A DNA stretch of 64,000 bases, taken from contig NC_063263.1 of assembly GCF_019578655.1 (NCBI RefSeq), positions 27,279,001-27,343,000 on the forward strand. Reading direction: 5' to 3'. The stretch comes from Ricinus communis (taxonomy: Eukaryota; Streptophyta; Magnoliopsida; Malpighiales; Euphorbiaceae). Within the stretch, counting starts at the first letter, position 1. Each line of letters begins with the position of its first letter. Below the pieces are notes generated by a model. It ran no database searches. It was not told the DNA's origin and was given only the letters and a program-made list of their open reading frames with translations. The position numbers and the translations under genes were made by a program. Below, piece by piece: positions 1-10,554 of the stretch.

Positions 1-1395
1 AGCCAAAATAAAAGAGGCAAGAAATAAATATAACTATTACAACCCATCTACAACTAAAAGAACGTAAGGAAAACCCTAAGAACTAAGTTACAGTATAAGA
101 AACTGCCAAAGTACATCATGAAATCAAGATTGACCTAATTCTGTACAGAGCCGATCAGCTCTTGAGGCTTGTAGGGGGTTTCCTGCGGTGTTTCCTTGAT
201 TTTCACGCTTAGAACTGATTTTTTAACATGCATAGAAGAAAAAGAATTAGGTTAGAACATGTATAATCAGAAAATGAAAGGAATTATAAACTAATTATCT
301 AATTAAATTCAAAATCTAATTAAATCAAATTTAAAAAATAGGTGCTCTTATTATCATATTCAAACCCAAATAAAATCAGCATGTTCCGTAGAAAAAGAAT
401 CTTAATCTAATCATGTGGACTACATAGAATAATCATAAAAAAGATATTCCTAACATATTCTTATAAAAATAAAAAGAAATTGAACCAATTAGAAGAGAGA
501 TGTTGATAATGCTGATATAAGAGAACCCTTAGGTTGTCATTGTTAGTCGTCGTTCTCTAAATCTTAGAAGATGAGCAAGCGATTCAATCAAAAAGAGGAT
601 GAGAATCAAGTTCTACTTCTTTTAGGTTTAAGAAAAGTTTATGTCGTTTTTTAATAGGTTTCCTAATTTGGGAGTTCTTTCTCAATAGGTTGCCTAAGGT
701 CTTCTCTTTGTATGTATCGATGTAATTGTTTAGCCCTATTGCTTGATGTTTCTTGCTAATAATTAATGAGTGTGGCCCGATGTGTATTGCCCCTAGACCT
801 AGGCCATACTCTTCTATTTATAGGAGTAGGGTTAGGAAACCCTAGGGGATGTTTATAATTATTGACTTATTAAAATAAATAGGTTGTAATTATCCCTCCC
901 TTTATTAGATTAATATCAAATAAAAAAGGGATTTTATTTTTAATTTTAAACAATTATCATCAACAAACATTTAAAAAAATTCCAATAAGTATCATAAATA
1001 CCTTATAGGAGCTTATTCTTACCAATTTTTGGCGTTTTAGGTCAAAAATGCACGTAAAATGGTATGAAATTTGAAAAAATAGCTAATCAGTATGTGTAGA
1101 GGCAATCGCCTGTGCAGAGAGCCGATTGGCACTAAGGATCAAAAGTTCAAAAAATTTGACAACTTAGTTCCTAAACTTGTGAAAACTGTCGTTTTAACCC
1201 TTAAATTTTATTTTTTTATCAATTGGATCCAAATTGATTCTAGAAAAGTAATTATAAGTCCAACTATTCTCATCCTTCTTTTGGATTCGAACTTTCTCAA
1301 TCTTTGAAACTCAAGAAAGACAGTAACTTTCATCATTAGATTTTCCATAATTCCATCAATATCTAAATCTAAAAAGTGGGTGCTAACACTAGCAT
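1..1395 (-). repeat. Tat/Ogre-type Ty3/gypsy LTR, reverse, cut by window edge
   Basis: Read on the minus strand this starts TGTTAGCACCCAC near 1395 and has a TATA-like word CTATAAATAG at 814-823. The 500-1395 part matches 51657-52481 on the plus strand. The 1-490 part matches the later LTR region of the Tat copies near 14980-15060 and 54060-54150, sharing the words TTTTAGTTG, then GTAGATGGG or a variant, then TGTAAT. It also carries GCCGATCGGCT-like palindromic words at about 150 and 1120. No primer site or polypurine tract is seen beside it, so whether it is a solo LTR or belongs to an element outside the window is open. Confidence 0.6.
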
Positions 1396-3292
1396 GCAAG
1401 AACACTTGTTGTATCATTTACTATAGCATCCCTCTCCATTATAGAGGCTTCGTGCCTCCCAATGCTTGAGAGGTGAATCAGATGGATCGAGCCTTTTTAG
1501 TGTATCTTTCTAGGACTAAATGGTTCTGTGACTCGGGAATCTCATTAAAGATTCAATATCTATCCCCTCTATAGGATCTAGACCAGGTCTCCTCCTACAA
1601 TTGGGGGTTTATGGCGCTAGCTTATCTATACCACCAAATGGACATTACTATCGTGCATGTAAGTTCTACTCAATCTTCTTTGTTTCTACCCCCTTTTTTT
1701 ATATTTGCATCACGTCTACTAACTTCTGACTTGTAGGTCTCGGCCTTAGAGATTGGCCTACTGGTGGGCTCACAGCCTATCTGCATGTCACAAGCCTTTC
1801 CTCGTTTGAGTCACTAGGGCTCGAGCAGGTGTGTCCCTCTAGAGTGGGCACAAGTCCATATGCATCGCATGTGGATCAATTCCCTAACTTAAGACAAGGT
1901 AAAAGAATTCATTAGACATTTATAATTTATATATAGAGTCACTTACCTTTATATTTTATAGATTCAAAGCAATTGGCTAGGGTAGTGCCGTCATTAGGAT
2001 CCCTACATGCTTTCTACAGCTAACCTCGAGCATAGGAGGATCCTACTAGCTGGACATGCTTGTTGGGCATGGTACTTGGGCGAGCGGATATACGGATGGG
2101 AGCGAGGCCCTAACAGACGCCGAGTGCCCTTATCTCCACCCTTTTTATGTTCTTGATAGCAGGCCTTGTTTGGGAGGAGCTAGCGAAATGCTTGGTGGAA
2201 TATGTGAGCCCAAGGATCTCACTATTCGTTCTCAAAGGATGAACTATGCTTCATTCATCCCTCAACTGTTAGGGACTGTGTCATTTGATGATGACACCAT
2301 GGCCCATGTATACTTCGTGACTTACTTGGTCGAGTCTTTTATTTTCCTTTATTTTGCCTATTTATCCAATCGCTTTGTCTGTAGTTCACCCACCCCTACT
2401 ACTTTTGAGCCGATAGAGGGATGGTCTACCAGCGTTCTAGGCCCTCCCACACCTCGAGCTCTTCTACTGGTGCTGCCTCCGAAGCACCTCCTACATCCAC
2501 ATCAGATGTGATTCCGGCGAGCATCCCGTTACTCCCTGATCCGATGGTCTCATATTGGAGTGCAATAGGGCATCAGCTTTCCATGGAGGCCTTCCACTGG
2601 AGTTATTCGAGTACTTATACACATCTAAGTGGAACTTTCCTAAAATGTTAGTAACACGTAAAAGTAATTGCATAGGTTCAGAGGGACTGGTTCGAGCACA
2701 TGCATTGATTAGTCGGTGCTGTAAGAAGACAATTCTTCATCCTCGGTGAGGACTGGTGGGTAAGAAATAATTCAGTATATATGCATGTATAAAGTGCACT
2801 AATTAATCTCCTTTTGGGTTTTTCCTTAGAGAGACCATAAGAGCTTGTAAAGGCAAGTGGACGAATTGGTAGTGATAGATTGATGCTCAACAACACAGGA
2901 CCGATACCTTAGCACTTCAGTTGTCTACCTTATGGACCCGAGGGATGGAAATTGACTTAGATGATGGGATGGGGGATTTAGGAGTCAACCCTAGCTTTTG
3001 ATTTGTGCTTTTACTTTTCTCTACTAGTTATTTTTTTTGCTTTTTAGCTGACTTTTCTATAAAACTCAACTCTTTAATACATAAGATTTGCACTTTTAGC
3101 ACACACATTGTCATCATTTTCCACCTAATATCATATATTTTAAGTGTTCATATGACCGAGAATCGAAAAACTGCCTAAAATCCCTCAAAAACCAAAAATA
3201 TGGTGTGATGACATCACATAGTCGATCAGCTGTATGATCAGTCGATTCGGCTCTACAATCGCAGAGTCTGAATAAAACACTAATTCAAGGCC
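1396..3292. other. Unassigned intergenic or repeat-derived DNA
   Basis: No gene is recognised. The longest open frame (2056-2511, plus) is 151 codons, has no motif I know, and its codon pattern does not stand out, so it is not called. The word GCCGATTGGC and relatives recur (3220-3260), as in the Tat LTRs, suggesting old repeat material. Confidence 0.4.
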
Positions 3293-3300
3293 TATAAATA
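3293..3300 (+). promoter_or_regulatory. TATA box candidate
   Basis: TATAAATA lies 57 bases upstream of the ATG at 3357, in a short GC-richer patch. The spacing suits a plant TATA box for the fragment that follows. Nothing else about transcription can be seen. Confidence 0.3.
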
Positions 3301-3356
3301 TGCGTACACCCCTCATACTTCCCTATACATGATATCATTCTTCAAAGTTTGAAAAA

Positions 3357-3720
3357 ATGTCTCAAAAAAGTGCCAAAAGCCTACAAACCTTGGTGATGAT
3401 TGGATTAGACTTTGGAGATTTCATCTTTCATCTTTCATCCTTCAAAGCCATGCAACACACCAACCTTGTTTATGGGTTTCTTCATTCTGCTATCAACTTC
3501 TGTGTCCAAGAGACTATGTTTTTAAATTTAATGGGCAAGACCTGTGCCCCATCATTGAAGAGTTCTGTACCATTCTTGTAAGCTCTATGAGTTCCTTTCA
3601 TCCAATTACTGTGTTAGGTTTAATGATCCTTTTCTTGGCAAACTATTGGAATTATTCGACATGCCCCTAGTCGAAGTACTTTCCCATTCTATTGGTGAGC
3701 ACATTACTCTTACTTCTCTA
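3357..3720 (+). pseudogene. Decayed plant-mobile-domain-like fragment
   Basis: An open frame of 74 codons starts MSQKSAKSLQ. A neighbouring frame at about 3520-3570 reads GQDLCPIIEEF, which resembles the conserved D-x-x-P-T-x-E-E-[FY] core of the transposon-derived plant mobile domain and DUF7745 families. A third frame further on reads KLLELFDMPLVEV, which fits the next helix of such domains. Three frames are needed, so the coding sequence is broken. The family is inferred from one short motif, so it could be another repeat-encoded protein. Confidence 0.3.
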
Positions 3721-4160
3721 ATCTATTGTTGTGACAAGAAAGAAAGAAGAACACTTACTTAGATTCAGATGCTAGGCTTTTGCTTTTATGCCCAATTAGA
3801 TTTCTCTTTAGGGAGGGGGAGATATCATGATTATTGGCATTATTGATTAAGTGGAGCATGGAGCAGACCCTATACCCATTATCTTGGCTGAAACCATTAT
3901 TAGGTTAGACATATACAAAACTCATAAATAATTTGGTGGCAGCCTCATCCTTTTGCAAGTATACAACCAAATCTTTTTTCTTTTATTATCTTTACCTTAA
4001 ATTTTGCCTAAGCTGCCCTTTCAGAAGTTAGCAGATTTTGTCTTAATTTTTACCTAAGTTGCCTTTTTGGGTTTTCAACTTAGCTTTCTCTTTCTCTTTT
4101 TTTTTCTTTTTCCTCTTCTTTTTTCCTTCCGTTACTGATTTGGTTGCACAAAAAGCTCTA
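3721..4160. other. Unassigned; pyrimidine-rich patch
   Basis: No gene or repeat is recognised. Around 4080-4135 there is a run rich in C and T with several TTTTTCTT words. Confidence 0.35.
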
Positions 4161-4210
4161 GATACTGACCATCCCTAGGAATATTGATACTGACCATCCC
4201 TAGGAATATT
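4161..4210 (+). repeat. Perfect 25-bp tandem duplication
   Basis: The unit beginning GATACTGACCATCCCTAGG occurs twice with no mismatch, directly abutting the point where homology to the Athila-like LTRs starts (4211). It may mark the event that truncated that LTR. Confidence 0.9.
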
Positions 4211-4971
4211 GTAATCGGGTTTCTCTACCTTTACTCATTGTTGTAGTTGAATTCTTGTGGATTTTGATAATGAACATGATTAGCTAGATTGATTAAATCC
4301 ATTAGGATTTCTTTACTATATTGGCTTAGTATTATATTATTGGATTGCAATATTAATAAGATAATGCATTATTCATGAGACGTTGTGAATTATGTATTTA
4401 AATTGCTTTGTGTGATTGAGAAGTCCATTTGGCAATTGGAATTTTGAATAGCAAGAACTGGTTAGTAATCACTTAGAGATAAGGATAATTAACTAGCCGG
4501 ATTAAGAATTAATAAAGCTTAATAGAGGCAGATTAAAGGTTAATGCTAATTTAAGAATCAATCATTAGGAAGAGATTCCAACTTTAGGTTATTAGATTTA
4601 GAAATTCGGTTATCTCGAGAGAGAAACCAAATTTGGTTAAGAATTCGTCCACGGGTAGCATAATTAGACTCACCAATCCTTTATCTTTTGTTTAATTGCC
4701 AACTAGTTTAGGTTCCTTTTGGGTTTGCTTTCCTGTCTTGGTTATTTTATTTATCAATTACTCCTGCATCTCCCTTAGAACTTAGCTTGTAGCTATTAGT
4801 TAGTTTAGAAATTATTCATCATTCATTTTAGGTTAATATAACAAAGAACAAAGAAGTAACTCTAGGCTTTCACTTTCCCGAGGAATACGACCTTGACACT
4901 CGTCATTAGTGCTAGACTGCATCGATAGGTAGACTGCCATAGATTGTAGCTAACACAAATAGCACATCTCA
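4211..4971 (+). repeat. 5' LTR of Athila-like copy A, left part missing
   Basis: The right-hand half of an LTR of about 1.4-1.5 kb. It starts GTAATCGGGTTTCTCTACC, as in the LTR at 60287-61700, and differs there from the LTRs of copy B. It ends ...CATCTCA six bases before the primer site. The shared tail with CCCGAGGAATACGACC and the GCATCGATAGGTA word is found in every LTR of this family in the window. Confidence 0.8.
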
Positions 4972-4977
4972 AGTTTT

Positions 4978-4996
4978 TGGCACCGTTGCCGAGGAA
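4978..4996 (+). other. Primer-binding site, tRNA-Asp type
   Basis: TGGCACCGTTGCCGAGGAA differs at two positions from the intact site in copy B, TGGCGCCGTTGCCGGGGAA. The latter is complementary to the 3' end of plant tRNA-Asp, the usual primer of Athila elements. Confidence 0.8.
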
Positions 4997-5137
4997 TGTT
5001 TGAAAACTAAAGTGAAATTTGCTATTTGTTAATTTAGCCATTTTTTTTATTTTTTTATTTATATTTATTTATGTTTTGTTTGTACATATTTATTTAGTTA
5101 ATTTTATGATTCAGATAGTGGATGATAAGGAGGTTCA

Positions 5138-6301
5138 ATGCTAAATTCAAACTCTTTGTATGACACGTTGGAAAATGGGATCAGGAACCAAGAGAGTGCT
5201 AAAAATTGGGATACCCGTGCATCTTTAGAAGCTCGAGTTGAATCGTTTTGTAGGGCTACCGATCAACTCTCCACTCCTATCTTTTCTTCTCAAGTTTTTT
5301 GTGAATTTTGTTGTGGTTTACATTTGAGTAATGATTGTCCATTATATAGTGATGTTGCTCATTGTTCTTATAACTATGAACAGGTGAATTATATGGGAAG
5401 TTGGCCAAATGACTCGTATGGAAGCACCTACAATCAAGAGTTGAGCATTCATTCACCCTTTGGATGGTGCTTAGATGGCCAAGAACCACCAGAATTTCAG
5501 CAGCCTAATCTTGCACCATCAACTCAAGGTGAAGAGTTAGTGTCAGAGGAGCTGATGATGAGGTTTATTGCAAGTCTTGAGGATAGATTCCAACAAACAG
5601 GGAGGATACTTGAAGATCAACAAGCCTTGATTAAGAACATAGAGCATCAAGTAGGCTTAATCTTCAAGCTACTAGCTGAAGAGCAATTGGGAACTCCATC
5701 AAACGCTATTGAATTTAAGGAACACTTGAGCGTCGTCACTTTGCATTCAGGTGAGAATTTTTCTGGGTTATCTGTTATGTTTGGCAATGATGCTTTTGTG
5801 CAGAACGACTCTTTGAACATGGAGATAGAACCAGAAAAGGAAGAGGCAAACATGATCCCTTTGAAAGACTACCAACAGGAACGTACAATTGATGATGCTG
5901 AGTTGCAGTTAGAGGAATTTTTGGTGGATTTTCCACAAGTCCCTTTGATGATGGAAAATGAGCACGAGTTATCCAATGAAGAAGTCTTGGAGGAGCTCGA
6001 GTTTCTTCTAGCAAGTGAACCAAGCCAAGGACTAGAGAAAACCATCGACGTTCCTGAAGAAATTGCCCAACCGTCGATCCTTCCAATTGGTGAAACTTCA
6101 GCTTTCAAATTGGAAGAGCCCTTAGAGCATCATGACTACGTGCAATTATACGAGGAGCGAGTTTTGCCCATCATACTAGTAGCTTGCTTGACAGTCGGGA
6201 AGAGGAAATTGATGATTATCCCTCTAAGCGGATACTTGAAGACATTTCCTTGGAAGAAGGATGGATGGTCGTCGATCACGCCCGTTTGCTTTTCATCATG
6301 A
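5138..6301 (+). CDS. Gag-like protein of Athila-like copy A
   Basis: An intact 387-codon frame. Residues 55-67 form a zinc-knuckle variant C-x2-C-x3-H-x4-C, as in Athila Gag. Residues 133-180 look like a coiled coil and include KNIEHQVGLIFKLL, matching the Gag segment that in Athila precedes TLRSG; here VTLHSG is at 200-205. An acidic stretch follows, and about 342-351 reads LPIIL, like the LPVII word that in autonomous relatives opens the link to RT, but no RT follows. The start is the first ATG after the primer site. By family Gag forms the RNA-packaging particle; here it would have to act with enzymes from another element. Copy B has a broken version, so A may be the better-kept gene. Confidence 0.65.
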   Translation: MLNSNSLYDTLENGIRNQESAKNWDTRASLEARVESFCRATDQLSTPIFSSQVFCEFCCGLHLSNDCPLYSDVAHCSYNYEQVNYMGSWPNDSYGSTYNQELSIHSPFGWCLDGQEPPEFQQPNLAPSTQGEELVSEELMMRFIASLEDRFQQTGRILEDQQALIKNIEHQVGLIFKLLAEEQLGTPSNAIEFKEHLSVVTLHSGENFSGLSVMFGNDAFVQNDSLNMEIEPEKEEANMIPLKDYQQERTIDDAELQLEEFLVDFPQVPLMMENEHELSNEEVLEELEFLLASEPSQGLEKTIDVPEEIAQPSILPIGETSAFKLEEPLEHHDYVQLYEERVLPIILVACLTVGKRKLMIIPLSGYLKTFPWKKDGWSSITPVCFSS

Positions 6302-6411
6302 GTCCAGCTAAGAAGACTCATCACATCAAAAAGAAGCGCTTTTGGGAGGCACCCCAATTTTTATCTTTAATCTCTAATATTTTAACCTTTTGTTATGAAA
6401 CATTTTATTAG
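6136..6411 (+). CDS. Overlapping -1 frame at gag 3' end
   Basis: The frame opens after a TGA at 6133-6135, overlaps the gag end by 166 bases in the -1 frame and runs to 6411. It reads acidic then basic: EEEIDDYPSKRILED, then EEGWMVVDH, then HHIKKKRFW. Copy B has the same open frame in the same register (43032-43307), with changes mainly conservative. No canonical slippery heptamer is visible in the overlap. It could be a real second product, the original C terminus after an old frameshift shared by both copies, or chance. Confidence 0.3.
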   Translation, partial: LRAIIRGASFAHHTSSLLDSREEEIDDYPSKRILEDISLEEGWMVVDHARLLFIMSPAKKTHHIKKKRFWEAPQFLSLISNILTFCYETFY

Positions 6412-7596
6412 TTTTAGCTTTCATATTTTATTTCAGTTTTGTTTCAGTTTCGATTTTAATTCTTCATTTTATTATTTGCAGCCACTCCTCTACCACAGAC
6501 TAGCCAATGCCCTGATATCCCTGACGATGCACCTCTTTTCACTCCGGAACCATAGTCAGGGCAGTATTAGCTCTTTTTCCTTTTTCATTTCTTATATTTT
6601 GTACACTGGGGACAGTGTGTCCTTCAAGTGTGGGGTGGGTGATATTTATCCCATCTCAGTTATTTGTTTATTCTTTATGCAATTTTTTGTAATATTTTGA
6701 AAATTTTTCACTTTGTTTCGATGCTTTTACTGTTGACTTGCTTTTGAAATCCTGTTTATGTCCATGTGATCGGGTAAAACCGATAGTGTTGAGTTTTGCG
6801 GACGAATGTAAGATAATTAGTTTTAGTTTTGCATTAAGTTGCTTTGGTTTATTTAATTCTGTTTTGATGATTTTTGTTTGGAACCTACTCAAAAGCACAC
6901 TTGTGAGAAATTGAGCCTAATTGTAAGCATACACTTTATATGCTTGTATGTATTTCTTGTTGAGAGTGCCAATTACTGTCTTTACTTTTAGAACTTGCTC
7001 GGTAATGCTTATGAGGGCCACAAGGAGAGTTTAACACTTTAGTATGATAGAGGCACTTAGGTTTTTCATTCTAGCCAAATAGCCTTCATTCGTTTATTGA
7101 TTCTGTAGATAACCCCTTCTTTCACCATTTTTTTTATCATATTCCATTACCACTTAGTTTTATTCTACTTTGGGTTATGATTTTGCATATGAGTTGTTTT
7201 TATTGGAAATTTTTGTCTTGGAAATAGTGTGGAATCTTGTAGCAGAATTCTTCAATCCAAAAGAAATTCACTCTATTATGTGAATGTTCTTCCCTTATGA
7301 AAAAAAAGGAGAAAAAAAAAGAAGAAAAAAAATAATAATAAGAAGAATAAAAGGGAAGGGTGATGAAAAGAAAGGAAGTAAATGAGCTAATTGTTTAATG
7401 GCTTTTCGGAGTTTACATTTTGACTTGATTCCTATTTCCCACCTTAGACTACTATCCATTATTTACCCCTTGTGATTATTGTGACTTGTGTGCAGGTCAT
7501 GTATTTCATTGCAGAGCACTATAGGTTCAACTCTGACCATATTTACCTACCCTTGTCTAATCCCCATTACAACCCTTATAAAGACCTCTTGACATG
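6412..7596 (+). other. Non-coding 3' region of copy A
   Basis: At 6606-6641 it has GGGGACAGTGTG followed by AAGTGTGGGGTGGG, the word pair that follows pol in many Athila elements. At 7300-7345 there is an A/G-rich tract that also occurs at the matching place in copy B (44450-44530). No coding frame of note. Confidence 0.55.
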
Positions 7597-7601
7597 GTTA
7601 T

Positions 7602-7631
7602 TGTAACACCCTTAGTTGTAATAATAATAAT

Positions 7632-7686
<55 letters not shown>

Positions 7687-8553
7687 AAAAATCTCTCTTT
7701 TCTCCTCCCTCTCTCTCTTTCCTTCCTCCCTCTTCCTCTCCCCTTCCCCCCATTTTCTTCTCTTCCATTTGGCCACTCTTCCCCGCGCTGCCGCCTTCCT
7801 CCCTTCCCGTCGCTCTGCAGCAACTCCCCTTCCCTTTCCTCCTTTCCATCGGGCGTTGTCAAGAACAAGGGGGTCATTGCCCTCTTCTTGCCGTGTTTTC
7901 GGCGATCGACATCGGAAACGAGTTCCTCACCCCCAAAAACCCCGGAAGCAACCCTCCTCCGTCGGAAAATCCTTGCCGGCCTTGAAAAGTGTCGCGTGAG
8001 GCAGCGACTTTTCGGCCTCGATCCGCCTTAGGCCACTTTCCGACCAAAACTTTTGTACTTAGGACTCCCTGCAACTTGAGCTTGAAGCGCCCGGATTTGA
8101 ATTCCGACATTGGTAGGACCGCCCGACCCCAGTGTTTCGGGCCAGCGGAATATTTTAATTTTTAACTCGATAATTCAGCCTTCCCGCCAGCTCCACCCGA
8201 GGCATAGGAGCGGACTGCGGAATGCGTTAGATCAGTGATAGTTAAAGACCTTCGCCATCGCACATTCGACAGTCCGACTTCTTCTTCTTCGGACTTTTTT
8301 AATTATCTTGTACTTATATACTTGTCATTTTTACTCTAGAGTATCCGCAGTAGGAAATTTTAAAATTTATATAACTATTCTGACTCCTGTTGGTAGTATG
8401 ATGATGTATTATGCAAGACAATTATGACTACTTTATATTTGGTTAATTGTATATATGGATTTGCGGGTTGATAAGGCTTACTACGGGTTTCGGTGGCCTT
8501 AAGCCTACCCATTCCATAGTGCCGGTCACGGGCCCCCAAAATGGGTCGTGACA
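7602..8553 (+). repeat. 5' LTR of chromovirus, with (TA)n
   Basis: Starts TGTAACACCCTTAG and ends GGTCGTGACA. It contains a (TA)n tract of nearly 50 bases (7633-7680) that is much shorter in the 3' LTR (about 13520-13538). The middle, 7690-8260, is strongly C-rich compared with the AT-rich surroundings. Confidence 0.92.
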
Positions 8554-8557
8554 AAGT

Positions 8558-8570
8558 TGGTATCAGAGCT
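8558..8570 (+). other. Primer-binding site, initiator tRNA-Met
   Basis: TGGTATCAGAGCT, four bases after the 5' LTR end. This is the standard plant initiator-Met primer site. Confidence 0.92.
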
Positions 8571-8769
8571 TAGGTTTAGTTTTTCCTTCGACCTAGGTTA
8601 GCTTTCTAAACTACTGCGGAAACTAGGATAAATTGAGTATGTCCTTGCATGTTTCGTTGATTCTAGTATCTGCGCTATCGTTAGAGAGTCTGTTGGGTTA
8701 ATAGCTTGTTGTTCATTTTCAGCTCTTGCCAATCTGAGAACCCGAGCGCATTGCAAAGATCGGCCGGGA

Positions 8770-9330
8770 AGGCGAAGATGAGTTTTCTGCTCAGACGGCT
8801 CCTCCGGACCCAGCCCATGGTACCAGAAGGCGAGGTAGGCCTCGAGCAGCTGCCCAACCAGATCAGGGCGAGGCTCAGGAGGTACATGGTGCTGGTGAAA
8901 TTCCAGTGGAGGCTTTTGTGTCCAGTATGACTGGGATGCAGAGGGCCTTAGAGCAGTTGCTAGCCTTTCAGCAGTCGAGTGTGAAGCCGTGCTAGTGGGT
9001 CCGGTATCAGGAATTCGGACGATGTCCCTATGTCTGAGTATACCAAGTTAAGACCTGTGGAGTTTGATGGGACAGCTGGAGACCCTCTGGACTTTTTGGA
9101 TGAGGTTGAAAAGAGGGCGTCTGATTTGCCTTCGGCGGAGGACCATCGAGATGGCCGGGTTTTCCTTGAAGGGAATAGCATCCCGAGTGGTTCGGAGATT
9201 ATATCCGCCCTTTCCCGGATGGGTTGTCGTGGAGGCAATTCGGAGATGATTCGAAGAGTACTTCATCCTTTTCAGTGTAAGGCAGGAGTACAGGGAGAGG
9301 TTTGAAAGGTTAGTCAAGGGAGAATCATCT
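8770..9330 (+). pseudogene. Chromovirus gag, N-terminal part, broken
   Basis: The frame from about 8774 reads EDEFSAQTAPP then TRRRGRPRAAA and MTGMQRALEQLL, a typical basic, Q/P-rich Gag start, and ends at a stop near 8993. Another frame (9030 on) has KLRPVEFDGTAGDPLDFLDE, the conserved Gag block before the capsid core. No clear ATG opens the first frame, so the start is probably lost by mutation. Confidence 0.75.
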
Positions 9331-10530
9331 GTGGCTGAGTACACCAGGCAATTTGTTCAGCTGAGTAGGTATGCACCATATGCTGTGGGGACTGAGGAGC
9401 AGAAGAACAGCAAATACATTTCAGGGCTCGGCCCAGAGTTTGTTTCCTTGGTTCAATCTAGGAGGAGCAGCTTCCTAGAAGTTACTGACATGGCGAGGCA
9501 GATGGAGATGACGCTACGAGGGTTTAGTCAAGGGACTGACGATTGTAGGAAGAAGAAAACCAGGGTTGAGGGTCACCCGCGACTGCCGTACTATGGTAGT
9601 GGAAGTTACTCTGGCGGTACCGACCAGCAGACCAGACAGAGAGGTCACCGTGTCCAAAGAAAGGGTAGGCATAATCGGAGGAGTAATCGAGTATTTCGAC
9701 CTGGTCAGGGCTTCAGTGGTAGTGGGCAGAGTTCAGGCTACAGCAGCACTAGTTCTGGGGCCAGCACTTGTCGGATGTGTGGCAGGTCACATCAGGGACC
9801 GTGCCTAACGTCCAGTGGAGCCTGTTTTAGGTGTGGTGAGATGGGACATATGGCTCGAGAGTGTCCTCGCTATTTCAGTCGACCAGCTTTTCCGCAAGGC
9901 TCGTCCGCTAGTGCGACCCGACCAGCTTTTCCTGCAACCCCGGGACATTTTCAAGATGGATCTCAGTTTGTTGGCCAGCAGGGCCGTAGTTTTGGAGGTA
10001 GATCTTCAGGAGGCCGGTCTGGGGGCAGGGTTCAAGGTCGAGCTTCAGGGTCTCAACAGTCAGGCCGGGGGCAAGCTAGAGTGTTCACCCTCACTCCTCA
10101 AGATGCGCGAGCCTCAAATGCTGTGGTGTCAGGTACTATTCTTGTTTGTCATTCTGAGGCTAGAGTTTTGTTAGACCCTGGGGCTACCCATTCTTTCGTA
10201 TCGCCTAGTTTTGCCTTAAGATTGGATGTCCAGCCCGTTAGGCTTCCAGTCCCGATGTCGGTCACTACGCCGTTAAGTGAGGCCTTAGAGACCGATGTCG
10301 TATCCGTCGTGTCCGGTCCGCTGAGGGTCGAGATTTGGTTCTTCGACCTAATTCTTTTAGATGTGATGGATTTTGATGTGATTTTGGGAATGGATTGGTT
10401 AGCTTTGCATTTCGCCATGTTGAATTTAGGAGAAACAAGTGACTTTTCAAATTCCTGGAGACTCGAGTTCTATTTTAAAGGTGAGCAGATACCTTCTCCC
10501 ACGAATCTCGTGGCCGGCGATTCTGACTAG
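9331..10530 (+). CDS. Chromovirus Gag C-terminal part plus protease
   Basis: A 399-codon frame, internal to the original polyprotein. It starts in the capsid core (VAEYTRQFVQLSRYAP in the retrotransposon Gag domain). A cysteine/histidine motif C-x2-C-x3-H-x3-C lies at 147-158 and a CCHC knuckle CFRCGEMGHMAREC at 165-178, both of which bind RNA. A G/Q/R-rich linker follows. The aspartic protease begins near 262; its active-site triad is DPG at 282-284 instead of the usual D-S/T-G, followed by ATHSFVS, with the second conserved block DVILGMDWL further on. The DPG change probably inactivates the protease. Confidence 0.85.
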   Translation: MAEYTRQFVQLSRYAPYAVGTEEQKNSKYISGLGPEFVSLVQSRRSSFLEVTDMARQMEMTLRGFSQGTDDCRKKKTRVEGHPRLPYYGSGSYSGGTDQQTRQRGHRVQRKGRHNRRSNRVFRPGQGFSGSGQSSGYSSTSSGASTCRMCGRSHQGPCLTSSGACFRCGEMGHMARECPRYFSRPAFPQGSSASATRPAFPATPGHFQDGSQFVGQQGRSFGGRSSGGRSGGRVQGRASGSQQSGRGQARVFTLTPQDARASNAVVSGTILVCHSEARVLLDPGATHSFVSPSFALRLDVQPVRLPVPMSVTTPLSEALETDVVSVVSGPLRVEIWFFDLILLDVMDFDVILGMDWLALHFAMLNLGETSDFSNSWRLEFYFKGEQIPSPTNLVAGDSD

Positions 10531-10554
10531 GCGGATGCTTCGCCGGATGTCGGG

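Noticed and set aside
5775..6108. Minus-strand frames of 79 and 103 codons opposite gag
   Set aside because: Shadows of the gag reading frame; repeated in copy B only because the nucleotide sequence is shared.
7598..8110. Glu/Gly/Arg-rich frames near the TA tract
   Set aside because: Low-complexity translation of the C-rich chromovirus LTR; different in the other LTR.
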